NCBI GenBank assembly: GCA_964567755.1
Contig: CAZMNW010000014.1
Span: 1-30,668, forward strand
Length of the DNA stretch: 30,668 bases
Source: DASRJW01 sp964567755
GTDB lineage: Bacteria; Krumholzibacteriota; Krumholzibacteriia; G020349025
Direction of reading: 5' to 3'
In this document: piece after piece, positions 15,167 through 23,151 of the stretch
Layout of the letters: each line of letters begins with the position of its first letter
How positions within the stretch are numbered: the first letter of the stretch is position 1
Position numbers and translations under genes: made by a program
The notes under the pieces: model-generated
What the model was told of the DNA's origin: nothing
The model's input: only the letters and a program-made list of their open reading frames with translations
Databases searched by the model: none

Positions 15167-16954
15167 TTGGCCGGACGCGCCAAAGAAATGCGGTTGCGCG
15201 GTTTGGCGGTGGCGCCGGGAATCGCCGTCGGGCGCGCTTACGTGCAGCGCCCGCGCGAGATCGTGGCGCCGAATTTCATCGTGGCCCCGGAGCGCGTCGA
15301 TGACGAGCTCGCACGCTTCCACGCGGCGCTCAGTCGCACCAGCGAAGAGATCCGTGAGAACCGCATGCGTCTTGCCGAGAAGATCGGCGAGGACCACGCC
15401 AAGATCTTCGATGCGCATCTGTTGATCCTCCAGGACACGAAGGCCATCGAGGACACCGAGGCGCTGGTGCGCAAGGACCTCATGTGCGCCGAGTTCGCCT
15501 TCAACCGCGTCATCGGCCGCATTCTCGAGTCCTTCGACGCCATCGGCGACGTCTACTTGCGCGAGCGCCGCGCCGATGTCGAAGACGTGCGCCGCCGCGT
15601 CCTGCACAACCTCATCGGTCTCGAGCCGGCATCTTTCGGCAGCCTAAACGAGGAATCGATTCTGGTATCCCGCGATCTGGCGCCGTCGGACACGGCCATG
15701 ATCGACCGGCGCTTCGTCCTCGGAGTCGCCACCGACCGTGGCGGACGCACCGCCCACGCCGCGATCTTGGCGCGCAGCTTCGGCATTCCCGCCGTCGTTG
15801 GCATCGAGGGCCTGAGCGATCACATCGAACACGGCGACGGCATCATCCTCGACGGCAACACCGGCCAGGTGGTGTTGCGACCGACGCCGGACTCGTTGCG
15901 CGAATTCGAAGCGGTACGCAAGAAGTTCCAGGAGCTCGAGCGCGAGCTGCTGACGCTCAAGGACTATCCCGCGGTGACACGCGATGGCCGCAAGATCGAG
16001 CTTTCCGCCAATGTCAAGACGCCGGAGGATTCCGAGCTGGCACTCGCCAAAGGGGCGAAAGGCGTCGGGCTGTACCGCACCGAGTGGTTCTTCCTCACCC
16101 GCGATGCGTTGCCGAGCGAAGAAGAGCAGGTGTTGCAGTACACGCAGATCGTGCGCGCCATCGCACCGGACCCGGTGATCTTTCGCGCTCTCGACATCGG
16201 CGGCGACAAGTTCGCCAGCTACCTGGGGCCTGGCAAGAGCGAGCTCAACCCGTTCTTGGGCTGGCGTGGCATCCGTTTCCTGCTGACGCGGCGCGACATT
16301 CTGCGCACCCAGCTGCGCGCATTTTTGCGCGCCTCGGTGGCGGGCAAGGTGAAGATCATGTTTCCGATGATCACCGGACTCGAAGAGGTGCGCGCCGCGA
16401 GTGCCATGGTGGACGAGGTCCGCCGCGAGCTGCAGGAGGAAGGTCACGCCTTCGATCCCGGCGTCGAAGTAGGACTGATGATCGAGACCCCGAGCGCGGT
16501 GGCCATTGCCGACCTGCTGGCGCAGGAAACCGACTTCTTCAGCATCGGATCGAACGATCTGGTGCAATACACGCTCGCGGTCGACCGCGGCAACGCGCGC
16601 ATCAGTTACCTGTACGAGCCCATGCATCCCAGCGTGCTGCGCCTGGTGCGCAACACCGTCGATGCCGGGCACGCGCATGGCATCTGGGTCGGCATGTGCG
16701 GCGAGATCGCAGGCGACCCGTTGTTCAGCGTCCTGCTCGTCGGTCTGGGGCTGGACGAGCTGTCCATCAGCGCGTACATGATTCCAGAAGTCAAACGCAT
16801 CATCCGCGGCATTACCTATGACGAAGCCAAAACGTTGGCGCGCCGCGCGCTGGGCCTGTCGACGGCGGCGGAAATCCGCCATCTGGTGTCCTCGGTCATG
16901 CACGAGCGTTTTCCTGAGCTCGTGGCTGCCGAAGGCAACGAAGACGCCCCGTGA
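15167..16954 (+). CDS. ptsI: PTS Enzyme I (phosphoenolpyruvate-protein phosphotransferase)
   Basis: Enzyme I autophosphorylates from PEP and charges HPr. The product is 595 residues from TTG 15167, or 588 from ATG 15188 (MRLRGLAVAPGIAVG). The shorter form aligns better with the family N-terminus, while the TTG has the better ribosome site. The phospho-His motif is DRGGRTAHAAILARSFGIPAVVG (His197, or His190 in the shorter form). The PEP-binding TIM barrel shows GVGLYRTEWFF, RALDIGGDK, NPFLGWRGIRF, MFPMI, GLMIETPSA, DFFSIGSNDLVQYTLAVDRGN and the catalytic Cys in GMCGEIAGDP. All expected residues are present. Its stop overlaps the isomerase start (GTGA). Confidence 0.96.
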   Translation: MAGRAKEMRLRGLAVAPGIAVGRAYVQRPREIVAPNFIVAPERVDDELARFHAALSRTSEEIRENRMRLAEKIGEDHAKIFDAHLLILQDTKAIEDTEALVRKDLMCAEFAFNRVIGRILESFDAIGDVYLRERRADVEDVRRRVLHNLIGLEPASFGSLNEESILVSRDLAPSDTAMIDRRFVLGVATDRGGRTAHAAILARSFGIPAVVGIEGLSDHIEHGDGIILDGNTGQVVLRPTPDSLREFEAVRKKFQELERELLTLKDYPAVTRDGRKIELSANVKTPEDSELALAKGAKGVGLYRTEWFFLTRDALPSEEEQVLQYTQIVRAIAPDPVIFRALDIGGDKFASYLGPGKSELNPFLGWRGIRFLLTRRDILRTQLRAFLRASVAGKVKIMFPMITGLEEVRAASAMVDEVRRELQEEGHAFDPGVEVGLMIETPSAVAIADLLAQETDFFSIGSNDLVQYTLAVDRGNARISYLYEPMHPSVLRLVRNTVDAGHAHGIWVGMCGEIAGDPLFSVLLVGLGLDELSISAYMIPEVKRIIRGITYDEAKTLARRALGLSTAAEIRHLVSSVMHERFPELVAAEGNEDAP

Positions 16955-18027
16955 GCCTCCTCGATTCTCCTGATCGCCTGCGCGACCTCGATCCGAGTGG
17001 CATGCTGCGACAAGTGGCGGACCTGCCCGCACAGCTGGCCGGCGCCGGAGCGATTGTGCCGCAGGTGCGTGCCGCGATCGATGCGCTGCAGCTCGGTGCG
17101 GCGCCAGCCGAGCTCCTGGTCTGCGGCATGGGCGGATCGGCGATCGGAGGCGACTACGCCGCCGCTTGGTCCGCGAGCCTAGGGGCACGCGTGCATGTGC
17201 ATCGCAGCTACGGTTTGCCAGGCTGGGTGAGCGCGCAGACGCTGGTGCTTTTCTGCAGCTATTCCGGCGACACCGAAGAAACTCTGTCCGCATTCGCGGC
17301 CGCGCCGGCTTTTGTACCGCGGTTATGCCTGACGTCGGGAGGCGAGCTCGCCCGGCGAGCGGCCGTGGCCGGCGTGCCGGTCCTGCCGCTCGCTCTGGGC
17401 CTGCAGCCGCGCGCGGCGCTCGGTCACTCGCTCACCGCGATTCTGTGGGTGCTGCACGCGGCGAAGCTGCTCCAGACCTCGCCGCAGCCAGCGATCGAAG
17501 CGGCGGCGCAACACCTGGTATGGCTCGCACCGCAACTCGGGCCCGAGACACCCGCAGCCCACAATCGCGCCAAGCAGCTGGCATTGATTTCCGCGGCAAG
17601 AGTGCTCTGGATCTGCTCCGGATCCGGCTTGCTCGAGCCCGTGGGCCGGCGGTGGAAGGCGCAACTGAACGAGAATGCCAAAGTCATGGCGTTCGCGAGC
17701 GCGCTGCCCGAGATGCACCACAACGAGATCATGGGGCCGCCATCTCCCGAAGCTCTCGGCGGCCGCCTGCACTTGCTCTTGCTCGCCGACGCCCAGGATC
17801 CGCCGCCCATCCGGCGCCGGCTGCGAGCGACCGCGGAGCTACTGAGCCCTGTCCTCGCCGGGGTGGAGTGGTTGGAACCCACGGCTCCGGACGGTCTGGC
17901 GCGCATGCTCGAGCTCACAATGCTGGCAGATTACACCAGTGTCTATCTCGCCTTCCTGCGGCAAGTGGATCCGTTCCCGGTAGAGCGGATCCAGGAGTTG
18001 AAGGCGCGGCTTCGCGGCCCGGCTTGA
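16951..18027 (+). CDS. Bifunctional phosphoglucose/phosphomannose isomerase (SIS family)
   Basis: The 358-residue SIS-domain protein would interconvert glucose-6-phosphate (and mannose-6-phosphate) with fructose-6-phosphate. Diagnostic segments are VCGMGGSAIGGDYA (first SIS phosphate-binding region), FCSYSGDTEETLS (Ser/Thr phosphate loop), QPRAALGHSL and LPEMHHNEIMG with the catalytic Glu/His of the archaeal-type PGI/PMI family. The C-terminal DYTSVYLAFLRQVDPFPVERIQELKARL is also typical. The GTG start overlaps the ptsI stop by four bases, so the two are probably translated together. This places a glycolytic entry enzyme directly behind the PTS core. Confidence 0.92.
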   Translation: MSLLDSPDRLRDLDPSGMLRQVADLPAQLAGAGAIVPQVRAAIDALQLGAAPAELLVCGMGGSAIGGDYAAAWSASLGARVHVHRSYGLPGWVSAQTLVLFCSYSGDTEETLSAFAAAPAFVPRLCLTSGGELARRAAVAGVPVLPLALGLQPRAALGHSLTAILWVLHAAKLLQTSPQPAIEAAAQHLVWLAPQLGPETPAAHNRAKQLALISAARVLWICSGSGLLEPVGRRWKAQLNENAKVMAFASALPEMHHNEIMGPPSPEALGGRLHLLLLADAQDPPPIRRRLRATAELLSPVLAGVEWLEPTAPDGLARMLELTMLADYTSVYLAFLRQVDPFPVERIQELKARLRGPA

Positions 18028-18053
18028 CCCCGTGCGGCGCCGCCCGCAGCTCG

Positions 18054-18062
18054 TGCTAGAAT
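18054..18062 (+). promoter_or_regulatory. Extended -10 promoter of metK
   Basis: TGC followed by TAGAAT, identical over nine bases to the element upstream of hprK, again without a -35 box at the proper distance. Transcription would start near 18069, giving a leader of about 76 bases before metK. The leader contains a ten-base perfect palindrome, GGCAATTGCC (18111-18120), and no recognisable SAM riboswitch class. Confidence 0.5.
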
Positions 18063-18144
18063 GTTGCCCACATTGGAGCCACGATCGCGCCGCCCGAGCG
18101 AGGCCGGCGCGGCAATTGCCCGGCGAGCCGACGAAGGAGACGAG

Positions 18145-19299
18145 ATGCCCGAGACACGCCTATTCACCTCCGAATCGGTCACGGAAGGTCACCCGGACAA
18201 GATCGCCGACCAGATTTCGGACGCCGTGTTGGACGCCATGCTGACGGAGGACCCGCGCAGTCGCGTGGCGTGCGAGGTGATGGTGACCACCGGTTTGGCG
18301 CTCGTTGCGGGCGAGATCACCAGCACGGCCCAGGTGCAGGTCCCGGACCTCGTCCGACGAGTGATTCGCGACATTGGTTACACGCGCGCCGAGTACGGGA
18401 TCGATGCCGCGACCTGTTCGGTGCTCGTGGCAATCGACAAACAATCGCCCGACATCCAAGCCGCCGTCGACCGTGAAGGCGCCGGCGATCAAGGCTTGAT
18501 GTTTGGGTACGCATGCGGGCACACGAAATCCTTGATGCCGATGCCGATCATGCTGGCGCATCGTCTGACGCGGCGCTTGAGCGCGGTGCGCCGCGACGGC
18601 ACGCTTTCCTACTTGCGACCCGATGGCAAGTCGCAGGTCACGATCGAGTTCGACGGCCGGCGTCCGGTGCGCGTGCGTACGGTGGTGCTCTCGGCGCAAC
18701 ACGACCCCGACGTCGTCATGAGCCGCATGCGCGAGGATTTGATCGAACACGTGATCAAGCCCGTGCTCGCCACCGAGGACATCGACGCGAAACACGTGCA
18801 GCACTTCATCAACCCCAGCGATCGCTTCGTGACCGGCGGGCCCCAGGGCGACTGCGGGCTCACCGGGCGCAAGATCATCGTCGACACCTACGGCGGATGG
18901 AGCCGGCACGGTGGCGGCGCCTTCAGCGGCAAGGACCCGTCGAAAGTGGACCGCTCCGCCAGCTACGCCGCACGGCATATCGCCAAGCACGTGGTCGCCG
19001 CTGGACTCGCCGACGAGGCAGAGGTGCAGCTGGCCTACGCCATCGGCGTCGCCGAGCCGGTGTCGGTGCTGGTGGAGACCTTCGGCACGGCCAAGGTGGA
19101 CGAGGACAGCATCGCGCGCGCGGTGCGCGAGACCTTCGCACTCACGCCCCGCGGCATGACCGAGGCGCTGGACCTGCGCCAGCCGATCTATCGCAAGACC
19201 GCAGCCTACGGCCACTTCGGCCGCGAGGACGAAGGGTTCACCTGGGAGAAGCTCGACAAGGTCGAGCAGCTCAAGAGCCGTGTCTTCGCCAAAGTATGA
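18145..19299 (+). CDS. metK: S-adenosylmethionine synthetase MetK
   Basis: The enzyme makes S-adenosylmethionine from methionine and ATP in the cytoplasm. The 384-residue product matches the family length. Motifs are ESVTEGHPDKIADQISDAVLD (ATP/methionine site, His16), GAGDQGLMFGYA (adenine loop), the FINPSDRFVTGGPQGDCGLTGRKIIVDTYGG stretch (split here: FINPSDRF, GGPQGDCGLTGRK), and the phosphate loop GGGAFSGKDPSKVDRSA. AAGGAG five bases before ATG 18145 fixes the start; the frame is open further upstream but through the promoter. The NUDIX gene overlaps its last 20 bases. The SAM product would also serve the upstream DNA methyltransferase, though nothing indicates a direct link. Confidence 0.98.
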   Translation: MPETRLFTSESVTEGHPDKIADQISDAVLDAMLTEDPRSRVACEVMVTTGLALVAGEITSTAQVQVPDLVRRVIRDIGYTRAEYGIDAATCSVLVAIDKQSPDIQAAVDREGAGDQGLMFGYACGHTKSLMPMPIMLAHRLTRRLSAVRRDGTLSYLRPDGKSQVTIEFDGRRPVRVRTVVLSAQHDPDVVMSRMREDLIEHVIKPVLATEDIDAKHVQHFINPSDRFVTGGPQGDCGLTGRKIIVDTYGGWSRHGGGAFSGKDPSKVDRSASYAARHIAKHVVAAGLADEAEVQLAYAIGVAEPVSVLVETFGTAKVDEDSIARAVRETFALTPRGMTEALDLRQPIYRKTAAYGHFGREDEGFTWEKLDKVEQLKSRVFAKV

Positions 19300-19909
19300 G
19301 GTACCCGCCGCGTTCGCCAACGCCGAGGCGCGCGTGCTCGATCTGTTGCGGACACGTGTGCCGAGGCGACTCGGCGATCTCGATGCCCGCGTCGTCGACC
19401 AATCCGGGGCGTTGCGTCCGGCAGCGGTTGCCGTGCTCCTCGAACGCATCGAGGGCTACGGCGTCATCCTCACCAAGCGCAGCCGGGAGGTCGAGCACCA
19501 CAAGGGCGAGATCTCACTCGCCGGTGGCATGCGGGATGTTGCAGACGCGAGCCTCGAGGCGACTGCGCTGCGTGAGCTGCACGAGGAGATCGGGGTGCCG
19601 CCGGCCGCGGTACGAGTCCTCGGTCGTCTCGATGACATCGCCACTGTCACCGGGTTCCTGGTGACACCGATCGTCTGTGCCATCGATGCTGGTCAGCCGC
19701 TGCGCCCGCACACCGGCGAAGTGGAGCGCGTGCTGCACGTGCCAATGCAGGTGCTGCGCGATCCGGCTGCGTGGTTCGACGACATCCGTACCTGGCGCGG
19801 CGACATCTACCATCTGCGCTCGTGCCGGTTCGGCGACGACGTCATCTGGGGCGCGACCTCGCGCATCCTGCAGCACTTCCTCGCCGTCATCCCCCCCGAC
19901 GTTCTGTAG
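19280..19909 (+). CDS. NUDIX hydrolase, coenzyme A pyrophosphatase-like (NudL/PCD1)
   Basis: The 209-residue NUDIX protein has the box GGMRDVADASLEATALRELHEEIG, split as GGMRDVADASLEATAL and RELHEEIG, with the metal-binding REXXEE core. The preceding LTKRSREVEHHKGEISLAGG matches the CoA-pyrophosphatase pattern (LxxRS..LR.HxGEISFPGG). The expected reaction is cleavage of CoA or acyl-CoA to phosphopantetheine and 3',5'-ADP. Downstream LGRLDDIATVTGFLVTPIV is also typical of this group. The GTG at 19280 overlaps metK by 20 bases, with only a weak AAGAG ribosome site; no later start keeps the full domain better. The gene is probably expressed only by read-through from metK. Confidence 0.88.
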   Translation: MSSPKYEVPAAFANAEARVLDLLRTRVPRRLGDLDARVVDQSGALRPAAVAVLLERIEGYGVILTKRSREVEHHKGEISLAGGMRDVADASLEATALRELHEEIGVPPAAVRVLGRLDDIATVTGFLVTPIVCAIDAGQPLRPHTGEVERVLHVPMQVLRDPAAWFDDIRTWRGDIYHLRSCRFGDDVIWGATSRILQHFLAVIPPDVL

Positions 19910-19940
19910 CCAGCCGATCCGCCCGTGCGGTACGCAAGGA

Positions 19941-20147
19941 CTACCGCGACGGCGCCGTTTCCTCGACGCACTCCGGGTTGCGGTGGTTCTGGCCGGGCAA
20001 GTGTGCGTCCCAGCAGCCAAAGGTACAAAAAACGAATTTCTTTCGCGGTCCATTGCATGTGGAGACCGAGCAACGGTGGTAGACAGCGCCGTAGCGAATC
20101 GGCTTCTTGCACACGTTGCAAACCCGCCAAACTCCAGGGTCGTTCAT
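19941..20147 (-). CDS. Small Cys-rich, probable zinc-binding protein
   Basis: The 68-residue protein has Cys10, Cys13 (CNVC), Cys26, Cys31, Cys41, Cys45, His49, His55 and Cys60. The spacing CxxC ... CxxxxC ... CxxxCWDAHLP...H recalls MYND/HIT-type treble-clef zinc folds. Similar short proteins with CSVSTCN and CxxxCWDAHLP segments are known, from memory, as uncharacterised proteins in delta-proteobacterial and related genomes. The ATG at 20147 is chosen because GGAGG lies about 12 bases upstream and the reading frame before it runs back into the tRNA gene. It converges on the NUDIX gene with a 31-base gap and lies 60 bases downstream of tRNA-Arg on the same strand. Function is unknown; a protein- or RNA-binding zinc module is a guess. 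Confidence 0.7.
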   Translation of the reverse strand: MNDPGVWRVCNVCKKPIRYGAVYHRCSVSTCNGPRKKFVFCTFGCWDAHLPGQNHRNPECVEETAPSR

Positions 20148-20207
20148 CGTTTTTTGCTTCCTCCTGTGTCCGCAGAGCGATGGCGTGCGCGGCGAAAGGG
20201 AAACGGC

Positions 20208-20283
20208 TGGCGCGCCCGGAGGGATTCGAACCCCCAACCCTCGGATCCGAAGTCCGATGCTCTATCCGTTGAGCCACGGGCGC
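20208..20283 (-). tRNA. tRNA-Arg (anticodon UCG)
   Basis: A 76-base cloverleaf on the minus strand. The acceptor GCGCCCG/CGGGCGC pairs perfectly. The D arm is GCTC/GAGC with an 8-base loop. The anticodon stem TCGGA/TCCGA encloses the loop CTTCGGA (anticodon TCG, reading CGA and probably CGG). The variable loop is GGGTT, the T arm GGGGG/CCCTC holds TTCGAAT with one G-T pair, the discriminator is G and CCA is encoded (20208-20210). A possible -10 (TAGGAT, 20300-20305) lies 16 bases upstream without a -35. lptF/lptG, further upstream on the same strand, end 81 bases before it. Confidence 0.97.
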
Positions 20284-20364
20284 GCGAGACACAGCGCGCA
20301 TCCTACTACGAACCTGCCTGCGCGCGCGCTGCCGGGTGGGGGGTCGAGCGGATGCGGGCTTGGA

Positions 20365-21459
20365 TCAGCGGTTGACGCGGGCAAACAGGCCGATGCTCGC
20401 GACGCCGAAGAGCACCGGGCTGAACCAGGCGGCGACGAGCGGCGAAATGCTCTCGCTCTTGCCGAGCGCCGCGCTCAACTCGGTGAGCGCCAGGTAGGTG
20501 AAGGCAATGGTGAGGGTGAGTCCGACGCCGGTCAATAAACCAGGCTTGCGCTTGGATGCCGACAAGCCGATGCCGAGCAACGCCATGACCAGGCAGGTGA
20601 AGGGATAACTGATCTTGGTGTGCAGGTCGACGAGGTAATCGTTGACCTGGGCGCCGCTGCGCTGCAAGCGATCCACGTGCGACTTGAGCTGGACATAGTT
20701 CATGGCTTCCGGCACCGGTTCGAGGCGCGCCAAGTCTTCCGGCGTTTCAGCGAGCTCGTGGAAGCGGTGGCGCGAGAAGCTCTGCATTTGCTCGCGGATG
20801 CCGCTGCCGAGCGAGTCGGGCATGAATGTGCGCAACACCCCATCCTGGAACTCCCACGCATCCTGCAGCCAGACGGCGCTCTCGGCGTGGGCGCGCCAGA
20901 CGACGCGACCGTCGCGGTAACGGAACACGGTGACATCGCGCAGCGTCTGGGTGCGGGTGTTGAATGACTTGGCATTCCAATGGACGTCGCCCTCGCCGTG
21001 GAAGGCGAAACTGTGCCGCACGCGCGCATCTTGCGGTTCGCCCTTTTCGATATCGACGCGCAGGACACGGCGCATGTGCGCGTTGGTGCGCGGCACCACG
21101 TGTTCGGCCAGCAACGTCGACAGCAGCACCGCCAGCATGGCCATGAGCAAGATCGGCGAAGCGAGCCGCAACATGCTGACGCCGCTCGCCAGGAAGGCGA
21201 CGATTTCGTTGTGCCGGCCGAGGATGCCGAGACTGATGATGGTCGCCAACATGATGTTCACCGGCAACGTTAAACGCAGGATTTCGGGCAGCATGTAGAC
21301 GTAAAAGCGCGCGAGGTCGGGCAACCGGGCGTCGTGGTCGATGAAATCGTCGATCTTCTCGAACAGGTCGATGAGAAGAAAGATCGCCGCCAGCGACACG
21401 ACACAAAAGAACAACACGCGCAGGAAGAGAGCCAGGACGTAGCGATCATGGATGCGCAT
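20365..21459 (-). CDS. lptG: LPS export permease LptG (LptF/LptG family)
   Basis: This 364-residue permease of the LptB2FG complex extracts LPS from the inner membrane. It begins MRIHDRYVLALFLRVLFFCVV and has three N-terminal helices (including LPEILRLTLPVNIMLATIISLG followed by LGRHNEIVAFLASGVSMLRL). The coupling-helix motif NEIVAFLASG contacts LptB. A periplasmic beta-jellyroll follows (about residues 130-260), then three C-terminal helices (YPFTCLVMALLGIGLS..., LTIAFTYLALTELSAALG, PVLFGVASIGLFARV). The ATG lies two bases after the lptF stop, so the pair is co-translated. Assignment as G rather than F rests on gene order and length. Confidence 0.92.
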   Translation of the reverse strand: MRIHDRYVLALFLRVLFFCVVSLAAIFLLIDLFEKIDDFIDHDARLPDLARFYVYMLPEILRLTLPVNIMLATIISLGILGRHNEIVAFLASGVSMLRLASPILLMAMLAVLLSTLLAEHVVPRTNAHMRRVLRVDIEKGEPQDARVRHSFAFHGEGDVHWNAKSFNTRTQTLRDVTVFRYRDGRVVWRAHAESAVWLQDAWEFQDGVLRTFMPDSLGSGIREQMQSFSRHRFHELAETPEDLARLEPVPEAMNYVQLKSHVDRLQRSGAQVNDYLVDLHTKISYPFTCLVMALLGIGLSASKRKPGLLTGVGLTLTIAFTYLALTELSAALGKSESISPLVAAWFSPVLFGVASIGLFARVNR

Positions 21460-21461
21460 GC

Positions 21462-22829
21462 TCAAGCGAACCGCCGGCGCCGGGGCCGCCACCCGCGCGG
21501 ATCGAGCCGGCGGTAATTGATGGTCGAGTTGTCGCTCACGGAACGCCAGGTGAGCAGCGCGCCCAGGAAGCCGAAGGTCAGGTTCGCCGCCCACATGGCC
21601 AGGAACGGCGGCAACAAGCGGCGATCGGCCAGCTTCTCGCCGCCGGTGAGGAATAGATAGTAAACCAGGAAGCAGGCGATGCTGAAGGCGATCGCCATGG
21701 TCATGCCCGAACGGCCCGAGCGCAGCGCCAGCGGCGCGCCGACGAGGACGAACACCAGGCAGGCCGCGGGGATGGCGTACTTCTTGTGCGCTTCCACCTG
21801 CAGCTGGCGAATCTGACGCTCGTAGCCGTCGATCGAGGTGCTCTCCATCCGCGCCGTGTCGCGCAGACGCGCCTCGCTGCCGGCGGTCAGACGTCCCGGT
21901 TTGACCACGCGCCGGGCGGCGAGCGCCGCCACTCGCTGCGCCGGGTCGAGCAGATCCATCTTGGCCTGCAACGGCTTGCGACACTGCTCGTCGACACGCA
22001 GTCGCAACCTGGCGATGCGCTGGCGCTTGTCGGCAATAGCGCCATGGATCATGGCGAGGGTCATTTCGCGATCGCCGCGTGATGTGCGGTTGGTCCGTTG
22101 CAGCTGTGCTGCGACATCGTGAATCATGACGGTCTGCGAATCGAACCGCGTGACTCGATAGTCCAGGCTCGCTTCATCCGGGAGCTGGTGCCACTCGCCA
22201 TCGTAGAGCTCGATGACGAGCGATTGACCGTGGTTGATGAAGTACAGCCGCCCACGCGGCGCCACCAGGATGTCGGGGCTCGAGTCGGGGCGCTCGCGTT
22301 GCACGCGTACATGACGAATCTCGTCCGAGTCCTCATTCTTGTCGCCAATGTAGAGCCGGTAGTTCTCGAAGTCATCGACATAGATCCCCGGCTCGATGTT
22401 CACCGTCGGGCGCTTCTGGCCGATGTCGATCAAGAGACCCGCAAGCCGATGGTTGGACTCGGGGAGCACGTAGTTGTTGAACAGAATCATGATCCCGCAG
22501 AGGAACGCGGCGCTCGCGAGCACCGGCGCCATGATGCGGTAGAGGCTGACGCCGGAGGCCTTGAGCGCCGTGATCTCGTGATCCTGTGCCATTTGTCCGA
22601 AGGCCATGAGGGTCGCGACCAGGACCGCCATCGGCACGGAGAGTGCAAGTGTGTGCCCCAGGCTGAGCACGAGCACCTCGGCGATGGTGAGTGGGGAAAT
22701 GCCCTTTGCCAGGAAATCGTCGAGGAACCTCTTGAGGACTTGGGTGAAGAGGACGCCTGTGGTGACGAAGAACCCGAAGGCGAACGGCCCCAGGTGGCTC
22801 TTGAGGATGTAGCGGTCGATCGTTCTCAT
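21462..22829 (-). CDS. lptF: LPS export permease LptF (LptF/LptG family)
   Basis: This 455-residue LptF/LptG-family permease is longer than the E. coli protein (366). It starts MRTIDRYILKSHLGPFAFGFFV, with three helices and the LptB coupling motif DHEITALKASGVSLYRIMAPVL. Next come a beta-jellyroll (about 140-270) and a helical, heptad-rich insertion of about 100 residues (roughly 270-370). YAIPAACLVFVLVGAPLALRSGRSGMTMAI and the last helices complete it. Such an insertion before the YAIP..CLVFVLVGAPL helix is known from non-enterobacterial members. The ATG at 22829 has no clear ribosome site; upstream extension in frame has no signal-like features. It is divergent from sprA, sharing a 322-base upstream region. 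Confidence 0.93.
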   Translation of the reverse strand: MRTIDRYILKSHLGPFAFGFFVTTGVLFTQVLKRFLDDFLAKGISPLTIAEVLVLSLGHTLALSVPMAVLVATLMAFGQMAQDHEITALKASGVSLYRIMAPVLASAAFLCGIMILFNNYVLPESNHRLAGLLIDIGQKRPTVNIEPGIYVDDFENYRLYIGDKNEDSDEIRHVRVQRERPDSSPDILVAPRGRLYFINHGQSLVIELYDGEWHQLPDEASLDYRVTRFDSQTVMIHDVAAQLQRTNRTSRGDREMTLAMIHGAIADKRQRIARLRLRVDEQCRKPLQAKMDLLDPAQRVAALAARRVVKPGRLTAGSEARLRDTARMESTSIDGYERQIRQLQVEAHKKYAIPAACLVFVLVGAPLALRSGRSGMTMAIAFSIACFLVYYLFLTGGEKLADRRLLPPFLAMWAANLTFGFLGALLTWRSVSDNSTINYRRLDPRGWRPRRRRFA

Positions 22830-23151
22830 TGCGCTAAGTCTTTGCCGTTGCGCAGCTTGTATGTCCAGTGCGGCGACGCGAACCGTAACACGACGGCTTC
22901 GGGGGGACAAGGGTCTTGCCCGGGGACGGTCCGCGATGTTTCGACGCAAAGGACGCCTGGAAGTTCCCGGTCAACCAAGGGCCGGAGACTCTCGGTCGTT
23001 CGTGTCGCACCAGCCTCGGCCGGAGGTCACGCCCCACGTGACCTCTGTAGTGGACTGCGCTGTCCTCCCACAAGGACACGTTGCCGGTAAAGGTCTCCCC
23101 CTGATCTTGCTCGCCGACCGCGCACCGCTGCCCCAACGGTTCGAGGGAACC
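22830..23151. promoter_or_regulatory. Shared upstream region of lptF and sprA
   Basis: This is a 322-base divergent intergenic region. It contains a perfect nine-base inverted repeat, GAGGTCACG and CGTGACCTC (23023-23031 and 23037-23045, five-base spacer). A second six-base repeat, TGTCCT and AGGACA, lies at 23061-23066 and 23073-23078. Neither is followed by a T-tract, so operator sites or RNA hairpins in the sprA leader are more likely than terminators. The frame of sprA is open through the whole region, but the signal peptide fixes its start at 23152. No convincing sigma-70 or sigma-54 promoter was found here. Confidence 0.5.

Noticed and set aside
15484..16821. A 445-codon Arg/His-rich plus-strand frame inside ptsI
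   Set aside because: Out of frame with an intact Enzyme I; Arg-rich content is typical of shifted reading in GC-rich genes.
18024..18062. TTGACC paired with TAGAAT as a sigma-70 promoter before metK
   Set aside because: The spacer is 27 bases, far too long; the extended -10 alone is the better reading.
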